Notes under the pieces: generated by a model | Told to the model about the DNA's origin: nothing | Databases searched by the model: none | What the model saw: the letters and a program-made list of their open reading frames with translations, nothing else | Assembly: GCA_038211735.1 (NCBI GenBank) | Contig: JBBQVK010000002.1 | Coordinates: forward strand, 186,001 to 250,000 | DNA from: JBBQVK01 sp038211735 | GTDB taxonomy: Bacteria; Patescibacteriota; Gracilibacteria; Absconditabacterales; Absconditicoccaceae | Reading direction: 5' to 3' | Length of the DNA stretch: 64,000 nucleotides | Translations under genes and position numbers: made by a program | Shown here: piece by piece, positions 53,582 through 63,249 of the stretch | Numbering within the stretch: the stretch's first letter is position 1 | Layout: each line of letters starts with the position of its first letter

Positions 53582-53610
53582 TTGCAAATTATTGACTTTC
53601 TAGCTATACT
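53582..53610 (+). promoter_or_regulatory. Candidate promoter TTGCAA-17-TATACT
   Basis: TTGCAA at 53582-53587 and TATACT at 53605-53610, 17 bp apart, lie 78 bp before the small Pro-rich ORF. A hairpin-like AAAAGCAGCG...GAGGCTTCTTTT region lies between. Confidence 0.5.
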
Positions 53611-53688
53611 TTAGGTGATATAAAAGCAGCGTTTTTGAGGCTTCTTTTTATGCTTTCCAAACAAACGATCTTTTATTAGAAAGAACTA

Positions 53689-53856
53689 ATGAGTCAAATG
53701 AATCAACCTGACGTTCTAGAACCTATCACAACTCCTGCGAAGCCTAAACACGCTCCTAAACCGGCAGAAAAACCTCGTATTCCAGAAAAACCCTTACCAA
53801 ACCCATTCGAACCTATCGGGCCGCAACCATGAAGTTTACCAGCACCGAAAGCATAA
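53689..53856 (+). CDS. Small Pro/Lys-rich protein (55 aa)
   Basis: A 55-codon frame, MSQMNQPDVLEPITTPAKPK continuing with KPAEKPRIPEKPLPNPFEPI and one TGA-encoded Gly. Disordered composition, no signal peptide. It ends 2 bp before the start of the 1073-aa gene, so the pair is likely coupled. It could equally be a leader peptide. No homologue is recognised. Confidence 0.5.
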
Positions 53857-53858
53857 CG

Positions 53859-56800
53859 ATGACTAGCAGACTACAAGAAGATAATTGATCAGTATCTAAC
53901 GTCCCAAAAGGCGTCAAGATAGATTTTTCGGTCCTGGAACATTTGATGAAAGGTACACAAGGAGAGGAAGAGAAAACTATCTTGCAAGACCTTTTAGCCA
54001 AAGAGAAAGAACGTGTAGCAGAACAAAAGTTGCATATCTCTCCAGAGTTTGATCCTAGCCAACTTGGATGGACATTACAGGAGGTTGCACATAGAGAAAA
54101 AAAGAGCCGTGGGGAACTTATCCAGTTGGTGCAAGAGATGATTCAGACGGAGTTTGGATTAGATGAGAAAACAATGCCAAAAATTTCATTTAAGTTTGGA
54201 AATAAAGATGGTATTGCACAACCACCTATAGATGCTTCGACCTACCAAAATACTTATACAATTTCATCCGATCTTACTCCTACTGAAAAAGCTACACTTG
54301 AACAGGAACAGCAGGTCAGACATCTACAAAATCTCCTTATCACGTGATCAGGACAGAGAGCTTTTCAACTCTTGGACAAGTACAAAAATCAGATCGATAC
54401 TATCGATCCAAACCTTTTTCAAGAGTATCACGACTTGATCACTACCCAACTAGACCACCTGCATAGAAGCGATCCAAACACGCTTTGACCCAGATATAAT
54501 ACAGGGATTAGCAAACTAATTGTAAGTAGTCAAGGAATAAAACTCCATATCGAAGCAGATATTTTCCCTGTTCTAGCTCATGAGATGATGAAAGGAGTGA
54601 CAGAATATTTAAGTATGAATAGATACAATGGTATTTCTGAAGAGATGAAAACCGCTATTTTATCAGTGGATGAGTATCAAGACGAGCATCGACAAATGCT
54701 TATATGAGGTCAGCTGTGGAGACAACTCTATTTCTGCATTCAAGAAGCTACCTATGAAGTAGCAGATACAGAAGGATTAATTGACGGGAAAACACCAAAA
54801 CAATACTTCGTACCAATCTATCAAAGAATAAATCAGCTTCCTGCACAAGAGTATCTTGCGTTTATAAAAATGCTGACTGATGGAGGAGATGGAAAAAATG
54901 CAATCGGTCGTATCAAGCAGATTATTGAAACCCTTCAAGAAGAATATCAGGCATATCAAGCTCAGCTCCAAGCTACCAAACAAAAAATCTATACCCAAGC
55001 TGATATAGAAAAATCACTTCAGGCCAAAAGATCACCAGAATGCCAAGTATTCTTAACTCAATATCAATCTCAACTAACTGGGAAATTGAAAGAGTATTAT
55101 CCTTCATCCTTAGCACCCAAAGCGATTGAAAGATCAATAATTACAAAAATAGAAAAGTACTTTGCAAATGGTACAGTTGGAGCAGTAATGGAAGAGCTAC
55201 CAATAGAAGGCCCGAATACGGAGACTCTCGATGAAAACAAACAACAACAAGAAACAGAAAAGATATCTAAACTTCAATGACAAGCGCTCTACGATCATAT
55301 TGTTGAAGTAGTTGTAGAACTTCAGAAAGAGCTTCTCAGAGTATCTGCCTTAAAAGAACTGTATAACGAGAAACGAACAAAGCTTAAAGGACAAGGAGGA
55401 AAAGGGAAAGAGCAGGTTGTGTATACTATCAAAGATATAGAACACGCAGAAGAAAAGCTTTCCAGAAATCCTTCCTTTGCACAGCAAGTTTCAACACGTA
55501 TCCAAGAGTATAGCATCTTGAAGCTTTTCCAAGATCATAAAATGCATACTGGTCTTATAAATGAACTTTATGCAAAACTCATTAGTTTAGATGATCTCAA
55601 ACCAGAATTTGTGCATGATTTCGGTGAGTATCAGCTATACAACTTACGAACTGCAGACCAGTTGATAGATGAATGATTAGAGAAAAATCTCTGACATTGT
55701 GTTTCAGGTCAAGCCAGTAATGTAGCAAATGGAAGCGTGGTTATCTGGAGCGTGAGAAGTAACAACCATAAAAATCCTTTAAACCTTCAAACAAACGCCT
55801 TTTATACTATTTGATATAACCCTTCTTCTCGTACTATTATCCAACGAAAGTGATACGAAAATAAAACAGTGACGAGTCATGATGGAAATAAAAATGAGAT
55901 GTTGGAGATTCTCACGTGGTTATGTAAAAACTATAAAATACAGTCAGTAAATGATCGGTGAAGCGTTATTCAAGACGATGAAATTCTGCGAGATGATATG
56001 ACTGTTACGGATAGTGACAATGATAATTCTGTGATTAATAAATTAATGGATGGAAAAATCCCTTTACTGAATAGACCGACTAAGCTTTCGATCCCTTATA
56101 ACCTCTCTATAGTAGATGTAAATGAAATATGCAAATTGTCATGATACGCCTTTGATCTAACATTTCTGGAACAAAAACAAAAAAATCAACTTGAATACAT
56201 TGCGGGATCATTAGTAGACAATAATACATCAATTTCATATCCTAACTTGGGGAAAGTAGATTGACGGGTTGATATAAGAGAAGCAGAATCTCACTCCGTT
56301 GTTTTTCCAAGCCTTGAGAGTGTAAAAGGATGTATTTACAAAGCTCGAGAAACAACGTATTTGCTCGACTGAAAAGAAAAGGAACTACCCGAAGCTCCTG
56401 CCCTTATACAAGCACAGCAATCTGCTATGAGAGAAATATGGTGAGAAGATAATGAACTCTATAATGGATGTGATATGCTTCGTGCGCAATGATTCATTAC
56501 ATATGAGAAAGATTCTCAAGGAGATTGGTGTACTAGATTTCCTATACTAGGGCTTTCTGTCCGTCATGAGTACCTAAGATCTGATAAGATGAAACAGTGA
56601 GATTATTACGACTGAAAAAATGACTACAAAACATATACAGACAGTTACTTACTTTCAGATGAGTCGTTGAAGGGACACAGAGACTGTATCTATAAGAACA
56701 CCATAGACCGACAAAAACAAGCGCGGAAAAACGCAATGGATGAAGATTGTTATAATAAAGGATATATGCGACAAAAAAAATCACAACTTGATGTAATATT

Positions 56801-57080
56801 ATCAGCGCTTGCGGGGCAATTAGGTATTTCTTATAATCCAAATAGTACAGATGAGCAAGAAGTTGTAAAAGCATATATGTATTTGAGAGGTGCACTTGGA
56901 CGGGAGTGGATGAATACAGAGTATGAAACCTGAAAAGAATGAGATAAATATTGACAAGGTGAGAATAGTATTTTCGGTAGTCGTTGGGTCTTGTTTTGCA
57001 ATAATCATTATCAGAGGATCTACCGGGTCGACGGCGATGATAATGACTGTTCGATTCCCCTCATTAGGCTTACGTGATAG
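53859..57080 (+). CDS. Large PcfJ-like protein (1073 aa)
   Basis: A single 1074-codon frame holding about 25 TGA codons. Most of the protein is charged and helical, with probable coiled coils around EEYQAYQAQLQATKQKIY and LQKELLRVSALKELYNEKR. Around residue 612 the sequence NLGHCVSGQASNVANGSVVIW followed by SVRSN...NAFYTIGYNPSSRTIIQRKGYENK follows the PcfJ pattern (lHHCVg.Y...v..g...i...R......T.e....i.Q..G..N). PcfJ proteins are encoded on plasmids and mobile elements and their function is unclear. The C-terminus contains WVLFCNNHYQRIYRVDGDDND. It stops TGA-TAG, where only TAG terminates. Confidence 0.7.
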
Positions 57081-57165
57081 TATCTCCTGCCCGATGACCC
57101 CGATGCAATCGGGGTGAGATCGGGGGTATCTTTTTCATATTTTTAGACTTTTTATCTTTCGGATA
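57081..57165. other. Hairpin-rich intergenic spacer
   Basis: Just after the PcfJ-like gene, ACCCCGAT-GCA-ATCGGGGT (about 57097-57115) forms a perfect hairpin, followed by further T-rich sequence. A first terminator is likely. Confidence 0.55.
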
Positions 57166-57197
57166 AACTGCCCCGACTTGTTCGGGGCAGTTTTTAT
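57166..57197 (+). terminator. Rho-independent terminator
   Basis: CTGCCCCGA (57168-57176) pairs with TCGGGGCAG (57182-57190), loop CTTGT, followed by TTTTTATT. A degraded copy (TCTTCCGGATAAAATGCCCTGAC) follows at about 57199. Confidence 0.85.
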
Positions 57198-57337
57198 TCT
57201 TCCGGATAAAATGCCCTGACTTTCTCGGAGAACTTTTTATCGCTATATTCAAATTCCTGAATGCCCGAGAGCAGTAGTACATATCAGTTAAAAGCGCACT
57301 ATCTTTATATTTTCAACTCTCCATTTTCAATTTTCCA

Positions 57338-58249
57338 CTAGCTCAACCTTTTCGTCTCAATCTTCCATTTCCCTGGCTTAATATCTCCCAAACGTCGTTT
57401 TCCTATTTTGATTCTGTGGAGTTTGAGGGTAGTGTATTTGAGGGCTTTGAGCATACGTCTGATCTGACGGTTTTTCCCTTGATCTAAAACGACAACCAAT
57501 CGATGTCTGCCTTTGGAATCAGGTTGATACGAGACTGAGACGCATTTAAGAAGTTCAGCTTCGGTAGCTTGTTCCGTATCTTGATCTTCAAGAAGATCGC
57601 CTTTGCGTGCTGGTGTTCTTCCTCCAGAAAGAACAGTTTGTTTTTGATTTCAGCGTCTTTGGGATTTGTTATATCTAGAGGAGTGGTCTCCACGAGGTTT
57701 AAATTCTGCTTCCTCTTCCTGTACATCTTGTTTGCCATAGACCATATCACCTTCAGGAGTGACCATAAATCATTTCGTACATTTTTGAATGTCTTTGGAT
57801 TTGAATGGCTCTTTGATTTGTACTTCATAGACCTTGTAAACGCTGTTGCCTGGATGTTCATAATATTCAACGAGCTTAGTATCATTGGTTAACAAGAGCA
57901 GTCAAGAACTTTCTTTATCCAATCTTCCGATATAGTAGAGCTCTTTATGCCGGCGTTCAGGAAGCATGTCATAGATAGTCTTGTTATGTTTGTCTGCTTT
58001 TGAAACAACATAGCCAACGGGTTTGTGAAATAACACAAGCCTTGGTCTATGAATAGGAAAGCTCTCTATTGTTTGAGAAAAGTTTTCTCCATCAGGAAGA
58101 TCAATAGTGAGTACATCTCCTATCTTGAGCTGTTCATCGAATCACGTCACTTTTTTCTCATTTAGAGAAATTGCTTGTTCGCGAAGCATGTCGGCGAACT
58201 CTCTTCTGGTTATTTGGTGGGTCTTTTGGAGATACATAAGAAGTTTCAT
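57338..58249 (-). CDS. RsuA/RluB-type pseudouridine synthase
   Basis: A 303-aa rRNA-modifying enzyme that isomerises uridine to pseudouridine. The N-terminal S4-like RNA-binding domain (MKLLMYLQKTHQITRREFADMLREQAISLNEKKV) precedes the catalytic domain: RLVLFHKPVGYVVSKAD, YYIGRLDKESSGLLLLTND (catalytic Asp in GRLD; the SSG Gly is TGA), YKVYEVQI and the C-terminal GKNRQIRRMLKAL. Between about 170 and 225 is a low-complexity insert (EEEAEFKPRGDHSSRYNKSQRRGNQKQ...DQDTEQATEAE) uncommon in the family. RsuA, RluB and RluE cannot be told apart. Confidence 0.9.
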
Positions 58250-58346
58250 CTGGACGTTTTGGGGTGTAACAAAGGGTAAGAGTGGCTTTTGAGTCTATTT
58301 TGAGTATAAGGATGTTATTTAGCAAGTAAAGCACGTAAAACAAAGG

Positions 58347-58952
58347 ATGATCAAGAATAAATGGGTAGACGACCCGTATACCAACAAAGCCAGAGCGGAA
58401 GGCTATGTCGCCAGAAGCGTCTATAAGCTTGAAGAGTTAGATCAGAAGTATAGCTTGATCACTAGTGCGACCAAGACAGTTTTGGATATTGGATGCGCCC
58501 CAGGTAGCTGGCTGCAGTATCTTTCTAAGAAGGTTACAAAGTGATGAAAGTCAAAAATTATCTGATTCGATATTAAGCCTACAGAAGTTAATCTTCCTCA
58601 AGTTACGACTTATGTGCAAGATATTACTGGTCGTGATGCCGTAAAGAAAATATTGGAAGAAGAAGAGATTGCGCAGTTTGATTTGATAGTTTCAGATATG
58701 GCGCCAGATACCGGAAGCCAGTCTGATGTAGATGCGATGAGAAGTATTGCTCTTATTCAAAAGACACGATGGTTATACGAGAGCTATCTCGCACCGACGG
58801 GGAAGTTTGCTATTAAAATTTTTATGGGCCCTGGATTTGATGCGTTTGTTCGTGAACTGAAAGGAATTTATGGGGGAAGCAATATCGTGGTATTCAAACC
58901 CAAAGCGTGCAGGAAAGGGAGTAAGGAGACCTATATTGTGAAACGTTCGTAA
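58347..58952 (+). CDS. rlmE: 23S rRNA 2'-O-methyltransferase RlmE (FtsJ/RrmJ)
   Basis: Methylates the 2'-OH of a uridine in the 23S A-loop using S-adenosylmethionine. The 201-aa length is normal. It contains DPYTNKARAEGYVARSVYKLEELDQKY (catalytic Lys), the SAM motif VLDIGCAPGSWLQYLSKK, and VSDMAPDTGSQSDVDAMRS with the catalytic Asp and APDTG. It ends in KFAIKIFMGPGFD and VFKPKACRKGSKETYIV (canonical KP.aSR..S.E.Y.v). TGA codes Gly in TKGGKSKIIGFD. Divergent from the pseudouridine synthase gene. Confidence 0.95.
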
Positions 58953-58957
58953 AGTAA

Positions 58958-59000
58958 AAAATGGAGAATGGAGAATGGAGAATGGAGAATGGAGAATGGA
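58958..59000. repeat. Short tandem repeat of AATGGAG (about five units)
   Basis: AATGGAG repeats in tandem through about 58960-58998, just after the rlmE stop and before the der promoter. Noncoding; likely slippage-prone. Confidence 0.8.
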
Positions 59001-59001
59001 A

Positions 59002-59029
59002 TTGATAATTTGCTCATTTGTTGTATACT
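59002..59029 (+). promoter_or_regulatory. Candidate promoter TTGATA-16-TATACT before der
   Basis: TTGATA at 59002-59007 and TATACT at 59024-59029, 16 bp apart, lie 76 bp before the der ATG. Confidence 0.45.
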
Positions 59030-59105
59030 GCAAATATCTAGCATATAGAGAATAACATAAAATAGTCAAGATGCCTTTATTCATATAAGAGGTGAATTTT
59101 AGAGT

Positions 59106-60455
59106 ATGATCGTAGGATTGGTAGGAAGAACAAATGTAGGGAAATCGACTCTTTTCAACAGGCTGTTGGGAACGTTTAGGGCGATTGTGACAGATATTCC
59201 TGGGACAACTAGAGAGCTCTTGCGCGAGGAGACCGTGATCAAAGGAAGAGCAGTGACGTTGGTGGATAGTCCATGATTGGACACCTTCGCGCAAGAGCTC
59301 CCTTTCCTCCAAGAAATAATTGATACAGCAGATATCATACTTTTTGTTATTGACGGAAAAGCATGACTGACGCAGCATGATGAGTATATCAAAAATATGA
59401 TTTTCAAAGCTAACAAAAAATCACGCACAATCTTAGTCGCGAATAAGATGGACTCCAAAGTCTATAACAAAAACATTATGAGTTTACTTGGTGATTATTA
59501 TGCGTTATGATTTGAAGAAGTTGCACCCTTGTCGGCATTTCAAGAAGAAGGAGTAGAAGAGTTGTGGGATCGCGTTAGTAGAGTCGCAGAACAAGAATGA
59601 GTAGAGAAAAAGAAAAAAACGCAATTGAAGCCATGAGAAAAAGCACCTATTCCTTTGGCGATCGTTGGTCGCCCAAATGTAGGGAAATCAACGCTGCTTA
59701 ACACCTTTACCGGTGAGCAGTTTGCACATGTAGAAGATACGCCAGGTACCACATTAGACTATATTAGAGCTGAGTTTTCTTTCGCAGGTAAATCATTTAG
59801 TTTATATGATACTGCGGGAATTAGAAAAAAAGGAAGGACGTCTGGTATGGAAAGAATTGCATATGAAAAAACTATTTCAATGGTAAAATATGTACGTCCT
59901 GTGGTAGTATTGGTGGTAGATCTTGAAGAAGGACTAACACAAAGAGATAAAACATTGCTTGGTGAGTTTATAGATATTGGATTACCCCTAGTGATTGCAA
60001 TAAATAAGATAGATCTTTTCGATCCGAAGACAGCAGATCGCACTATTGCGCAGATAAAAGCAAAAATTGGATTAGACCGAATTCCGTTTATGAAAATATC
60101 TGGTAAAGAGTGAATTGGATTACCTGCATTTCTTGAGCAAGTCTATGAAGTGCGAAAGGCTTCTAATAAACGCATCTCAACTCCTGCACTCAACAAAACA
60201 ATTAGCCAAGCGTGGATTAAATCTCCTCCGAGGTTCCCTAAGAACAAGATCTGTAAAATTAAATATATCGCTCAGATAGAAGTGGCGCCGCCTACATTCG
60301 CTATGTCCGTCAACAATGAAGAGTTTGCAAACTTCGCCTTCAGAAAACGATGCGAAAACGTCATCAGAGGCGTCTATGGTTTCCATGGTGTTCCCATGTT
60401 TCTCAAATTCAGCAACAAAAGCGAAAAAAATCCTTATGCGGGCAAGCCTAGTTAA
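59106..60455 (+). CDS. der: Ribosome assembly GTPase Der (EngA)
   Basis: A tandem-GTPase that helps mature the 50S subunit. The 449-aa protein has GTPase 1 with MIVGLVGRTNVGKSTLFNRL, DIPGTTRE, VDSPGLDT (Gly is TGA) and NKMD. GTPase 2 starts near residue 186 with AIVGRPNVGKSTLLNTF, DTPGTTLDY, YDTAGIRKKGR and NKID. The C-terminal KH-like domain includes KIKYIAQIEVAPPTFAMSVN and GVYGFHGVPMFLKF. Eight or so TGA codons are Gly. The first GTPase's TNVGKS varies from the usual PNVGKS. Confidence 0.95.
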
Positions 60456-60492
60456 GGTATTGACTAGTTTTGTTGGAGCTGATTGTGTTTTT

Positions 60493-60510
60493 ACACAATT
60501 AGATAATTGT
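60493..60510. terminator. Small hairpin at the 3' end of nrtR
   Basis: CACAATTA-GA-TAATTGTG, a perfect 8-bp stem overlapping the nrtR stop and 38 bp past der. The T-run is weak; on the minus strand it is followed by TAAAAACA. Confidence 0.35.
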
Positions 60511-61146
60511 GCCGGGTACAATCTGTAATTCTTGGGATACAAATGTATATAATTTTGCAGGTCTGTGATTTACGCTTTTTTGTACTCTGTTAGTCTCTTT
60601 GATTAACTTGAGTGAAGCTATTTTTTTTCTAAAATTCCTTGTATCAAATTCACGTCCCAGGATTATTTCATATACTTTTTGTAGCTCATGGAGAGAAAAA
60701 AACTCCGGCAGAAAATGCTGCGCAATATTGGTATATTCCATCTTAGTAATTAATCTTTTATATGCATATCTGATTATTTCGGCGTGGTCAAATGCTAATT
60801 GAGGTAACTTGGTAAGAGGATAAAATTTACTATCAATTGCATCTGTTCAAGCAGTTGGATCTTTCTTGTATCTCATCGTTGCCATATAGGCTATAGTAAT
60901 TACCCTTCCTCTAGGATCTCTTTGCGGATTGCTAAAAGTATAGAGCTGTTCCATATAATTGTTGTGCACTCATGTTTCCTCAAACAGTTCTCTGACTGCT
61001 GCTTGTTCGCTTGATTCTCCTTCTAGTATAAATCCTCAGGGTAATGCCCATACTCATTTAAAAGGATCAATTAGCCTTTGGATTAGAAGTAGATGTAACT
61101 CGTTGTTACAGATAGTGAATATGACTGTATCGACGGTTACTTGCAT
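60499..61146 (-). CDS. nrtR: NrtR-family Nudix transcriptional regulator of NAD metabolism
   Basis: A 215-aa two-domain regulator. The Nudix domain (1-140) has VTVDTVIFTICNNELHLLLIQR, PFKGVWALPGGFILEGESSE, RELFEETGV, and YTFSNPQRDPRGRVITIAYMA. These strongly match NrtR, which binds ADP-ribose and releases DNA. The catalytic Nudix box G-x5-E-x7-RELFEETG is intact, so hydrolysis is possible. The C-terminal winged helix (about 145-215) has FFSLHELQKVYEIILGREFDTRNFRKKI and NHRPAKLYTF, also as in NrtR. TGA codes Gly at KGVWALPG and PTAGTD. It is divergent from the SPFH and NAD-kinase-like genes, with palindromes between, so it likely represses both itself and them. Confidence 0.85.
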
Positions 61147-61170
61147 GAGAATCTATTTATTAAACATTAC

Positions 61171-61191
61171 TTATTGTAAGTATTACAATAA
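61171..61191. promoter_or_regulatory. Putative NrtR operator 1 (perfect 21-bp palindrome)
   Basis: TTATTGTAA-GTA-TTACAATAA in the nrtR/SPFH divergent region, 25 bp upstream of the nrtR start. The 9-mer ACTTATTGT that begins it occurs three times in the region. Confidence 0.7.
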
Positions 61192-61225
61192 CAAAAGCAA
61201 ATATACATGAGCTTTAAGTAATAAC

Positions 61226-61246
61226 TTATTGTGTAATTTACAATAA
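61226..61246. promoter_or_regulatory. Putative NrtR operator 2 (21-bp near-palindrome)
   Basis: TTATTGT-GTAATTT-ACAATAA, the same half-sites as operator 1, centred 55 bp from it, between nrtR and the SPFH gene. Confidence 0.7.
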
Positions 61247-61271
61247 CGTATTGAATTATTTATAACATTAC

Positions 61272-61278
61272 TTATTGT
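61272..61278. promoter_or_regulatory. Putative third NrtR half-site
   Basis: TTATTGT preceded by AC, matching the left half of operators 1 and 2, with no right half. It lies 46 bp from operator 2 and 64 bp before the SPFH ATG. Confidence 0.4.
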
Positions 61279-61341
61279 CAAAACACATAAAATGTGTATA
61301 GTAAAAAATCAAAATCACTAACTAAACAAAAGCAAAAGACA

Positions 61342-62184
61342 ATGGACATTAACAGATTTTTACAAAACTTTGGCTTGGCGCTCTATGGTGCGAGCAAGCC
61401 AACCGATTACGTTATCCATCTCAAAAGCGGCAAACAGGTTGCTGAAGGAATGGGTATTACAGTACGCTTTGGATTAAATTCAAAAATAAGTGTAATCCCT
61501 AGCGATGTAAAGAAAATTCCTTTTACTCCAACTTTCATGACTGCTGACAAACAAAGAGTAGTTGTGAAAGGAGAGATAATAGGAAAATTTATGAATTCTG
61601 CAGGGGAGCTTTATGATTTCTCTGTAAATCCATTTACTGGAGAACCTAATGGAGACGGACTAAAGGCACTCACAGAAATGAATCGTACAATGACTCAGTC
61701 ACTTCTGAAGCCAATCGTATTAAAGGAAAAAATTGAAGAGCTTCCACAAAAAGAGGCGGCGATACAAGGCGAGTTGTATAAGAAGATCGATGAAATTGCT
61801 TCTTCTTACACTGAAGCTGGTTTTGATTTCCAAACCTGCTTGATCAGCGTAATTGCGATCGAAAATTCTGAACTTTCGAATGCATTTGGTGCACAAGAAA
61901 GAGAAGAAAAATTGGCTGGTGCAGATAAAGCTCGTGCAGACCGCCGGGTCTCTGCAATCAAGGACGAGGAGAGAATTGCTGAGGCAAACAAAACTCTTGA
62001 GGAAAAGAAGATTGAAAACCAGATGGCAATCGCGGCAAAAAATAAGGAACTGATCGAGAAGGAAGGCGACAATCAGGTGAAAAAGGCTGGATTTGACCAG
62101 CAGGCTCTTGAAAAACAGCTTGAACCGTACAAAAACTTGAATGCCGCCACGGTACTCTCACTTGCTATCCAAAAAGCTGCATAG
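61342..62184 (+). CDS. SPFH/band-7 domain protein, C-terminally truncated by TAG
   Basis: A 280-aa protein. The N-terminal part (about 1-170) is SPFH-like: MDINRFLQNFGLALYGASKPTDYVIHLKSGKQV, RVVVKGEIIGKFMNSAGELYDF. A long charged coiled coil follows (REEKLAGADKARADRR, ERIAEANKTLEEKKIENQ), ending DQQALEKQLEPYKNLNAATVLSLAIQKAA. There is no obvious transmembrane helix. After the TAG at 62182-62184 the frame stays open for 21 codons (AGTLGDVSITSDLLSALKAKE) to a TAA at 62248-62250 that overlaps the next gene's ATG (TAATG). That tail is typical of SPFH C-termini, so the gene is probably interrupted late. ATG 61342 is preferred to a more upstream TTG/ATG in the leader. Confidence 0.8.
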   Translation: MDINRFLQNFGLALYGASKPTDYVIHLKSGKQVAEGMGITVRFGLNSKISVIPSDVKKIPFTPTFMTADKQRVVVKGEIIGKFMNSAGELYDFSVNPFTGEPNGDGLKALTEMNRTMTQSLLKPIVLKEKIEELPQKEAAIQGELYKKIDEIASSYTEAGFDFQTCLISVIAIENSELSNAFGAQEREEKLAGADKARADRRVSAIKDEERIAEANKTLEEKKIENQMAIAAKNKELIEKEGDNQVKKAGFDQQALEKQLEPYKNLNAATVLSLAIQKAA

Positions 62185-62250
62185 GCAGGGACTTTGGGTG
62201 ATGTAAGTATCACCTCTGATCTTCTGAGTGCCTTAAAAGCAAAAGAGTAA
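62185..62250 (+). pseudogene. Remnant C-terminal tail of the SPFH protein
   Basis: In frame with the SPFH gene after its TAG: 21 codons then TAA, overlapping the next ATG as TAATG. This indicates the ancestral stop was here, so the TAG at 62182 is a nonsense mutation or is read through. Confidence 0.65.
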
Positions 62251-63167
62251 TGATCACCCGGATTGTATTGGTGACCAAGGAAACTGCCATGGAAGAGCTT
62301 TTGTTAAAGCACTATACTATGGAAGCTCTCAAATTTCATTTGGAGAGCATTGGTCAGAGCGTGGATGAGTTTCGTGAGCAAGATAAAAAATATCGTGAGG
62401 CACTATCGTTGATAAGAAGCAAAATGCCGACTGATATTAATAGTGTCTTAGTGACGCGAAACGACATCCCCAATTTCCTGTTCTATAGGAATGATTTGAT
62501 AATTATTTGCGGACCAGATGGACTTCTTGTAAATGCAGGAAAATTCATTTTGGAAGAGCAGCCAGTTATCACTATCAACCCTGATCCTTCCAGGATTAAT
62601 GGCGTACTTATGATCCATGAAGCTGATCAGAAAGTAGGAGAATTAATTCAGAAAGTACGAATGGGAAACTACAACAAGCAAGAAATTACTCTTGCAAAAG
62701 CACAACTAAGTGATGGAAATATCTTGTATGCAGTGAATGAGTTTTTGATCGGGAGATCGGACAACAGATCATCGTACTACAAGATAAAATACGATAACCA
62801 AGAAGAACAACACTCTTCAAGCGGCGTAATCATTGCTACGGGAGTAGGTTCATCTGGTTGGACTGAATCTATCATTAGCAGTGCAGAGCGATTGACTGAA
62901 AGTGAATCCCCATTGAGAGTTATAACTCCAGCGTGGGGAGACAATCATCTACTGTTTATAGTAAGAGAAGGATTCACATCGAATAACTCTTTTGCTGAAA
63001 TATCATTTGGGAAAGTGGACGAGAGGCATCCTCTTGAACTTACTTCAACCATGCCACATGGGGGGAGCATCCTAAGCGATGGAGTGACTGAAAATGTAGT
63101 TACTTTCGATGCAGGCACATCTGTGATAATAACTCCTGCAAAGAAAAAATTATGTTTGGTAATATAA
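62250..63167 (+). CDS. NAD kinase-like protein
   Basis: A 305-aa protein of the ATP-NAD kinase superfamily. After an extended N-terminal domain (about 1-85) the recognisable motifs come in order: DLIIICGPDGLLVNAGKFI (NAD kinase GGDGT...a; GGDG replaced by CGPDG), VITINPDPSRINGVL, ILYAVNEFLIGR (canonical aLNEv.i), SSSGVIIATGVGSSGWTES (canonical DG...sTPTGStAY), and ILSDGVTENVV (canonical DG). The Asp of DG is kept but the catalytic GGDG Gly residue is changed, so activity is uncertain. Next to nrtR, which makes an NAD-related role likely. No TGA codon. Probably co-transcribed with the SPFH gene. Confidence 0.75.
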   Translation: MITRIVLVTKETAMEELLLKHYTMEALKFHLESIGQSVDEFREQDKKYREALSLIRSKMPTDINSVLVTRNDIPNFLFYRNDLIIICGPDGLLVNAGKFILEEQPVITINPDPSRINGVLMIHEADQKVGELIQKVRMGNYNKQEITLAKAQLSDGNILYAVNEFLIGRSDNRSSYYKIKYDNQEEQHSSSGVIIATGVGSSGWTESIISSAERLTESESPLRVITPAWGDNHLLFIVREGFTSNNSFAEISFGKVDERHPLELTSTMPHGGSILSDGVTENVVTFDAGTSVIITPAKKKLCLVI

Positions 63168-63186
63168 TAATTAACGAAAGCATAAC

Positions 63187-63219
63187 AGGCTGGATCTCAT
63201 CGGATCTGGCCTTTTTTTT
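63187..63219 (+). terminator. Terminator after the NAD kinase-like gene
   Basis: AGGCTGGATC (63187-63196) pairs with GGATCTGGCCT (63202-63212) with wobbles, followed by eight T. Confidence 0.8.
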
Positions 63220-63249
63220 ATAATAAAAAAAAGGCAGCTCTTTTCTGTG

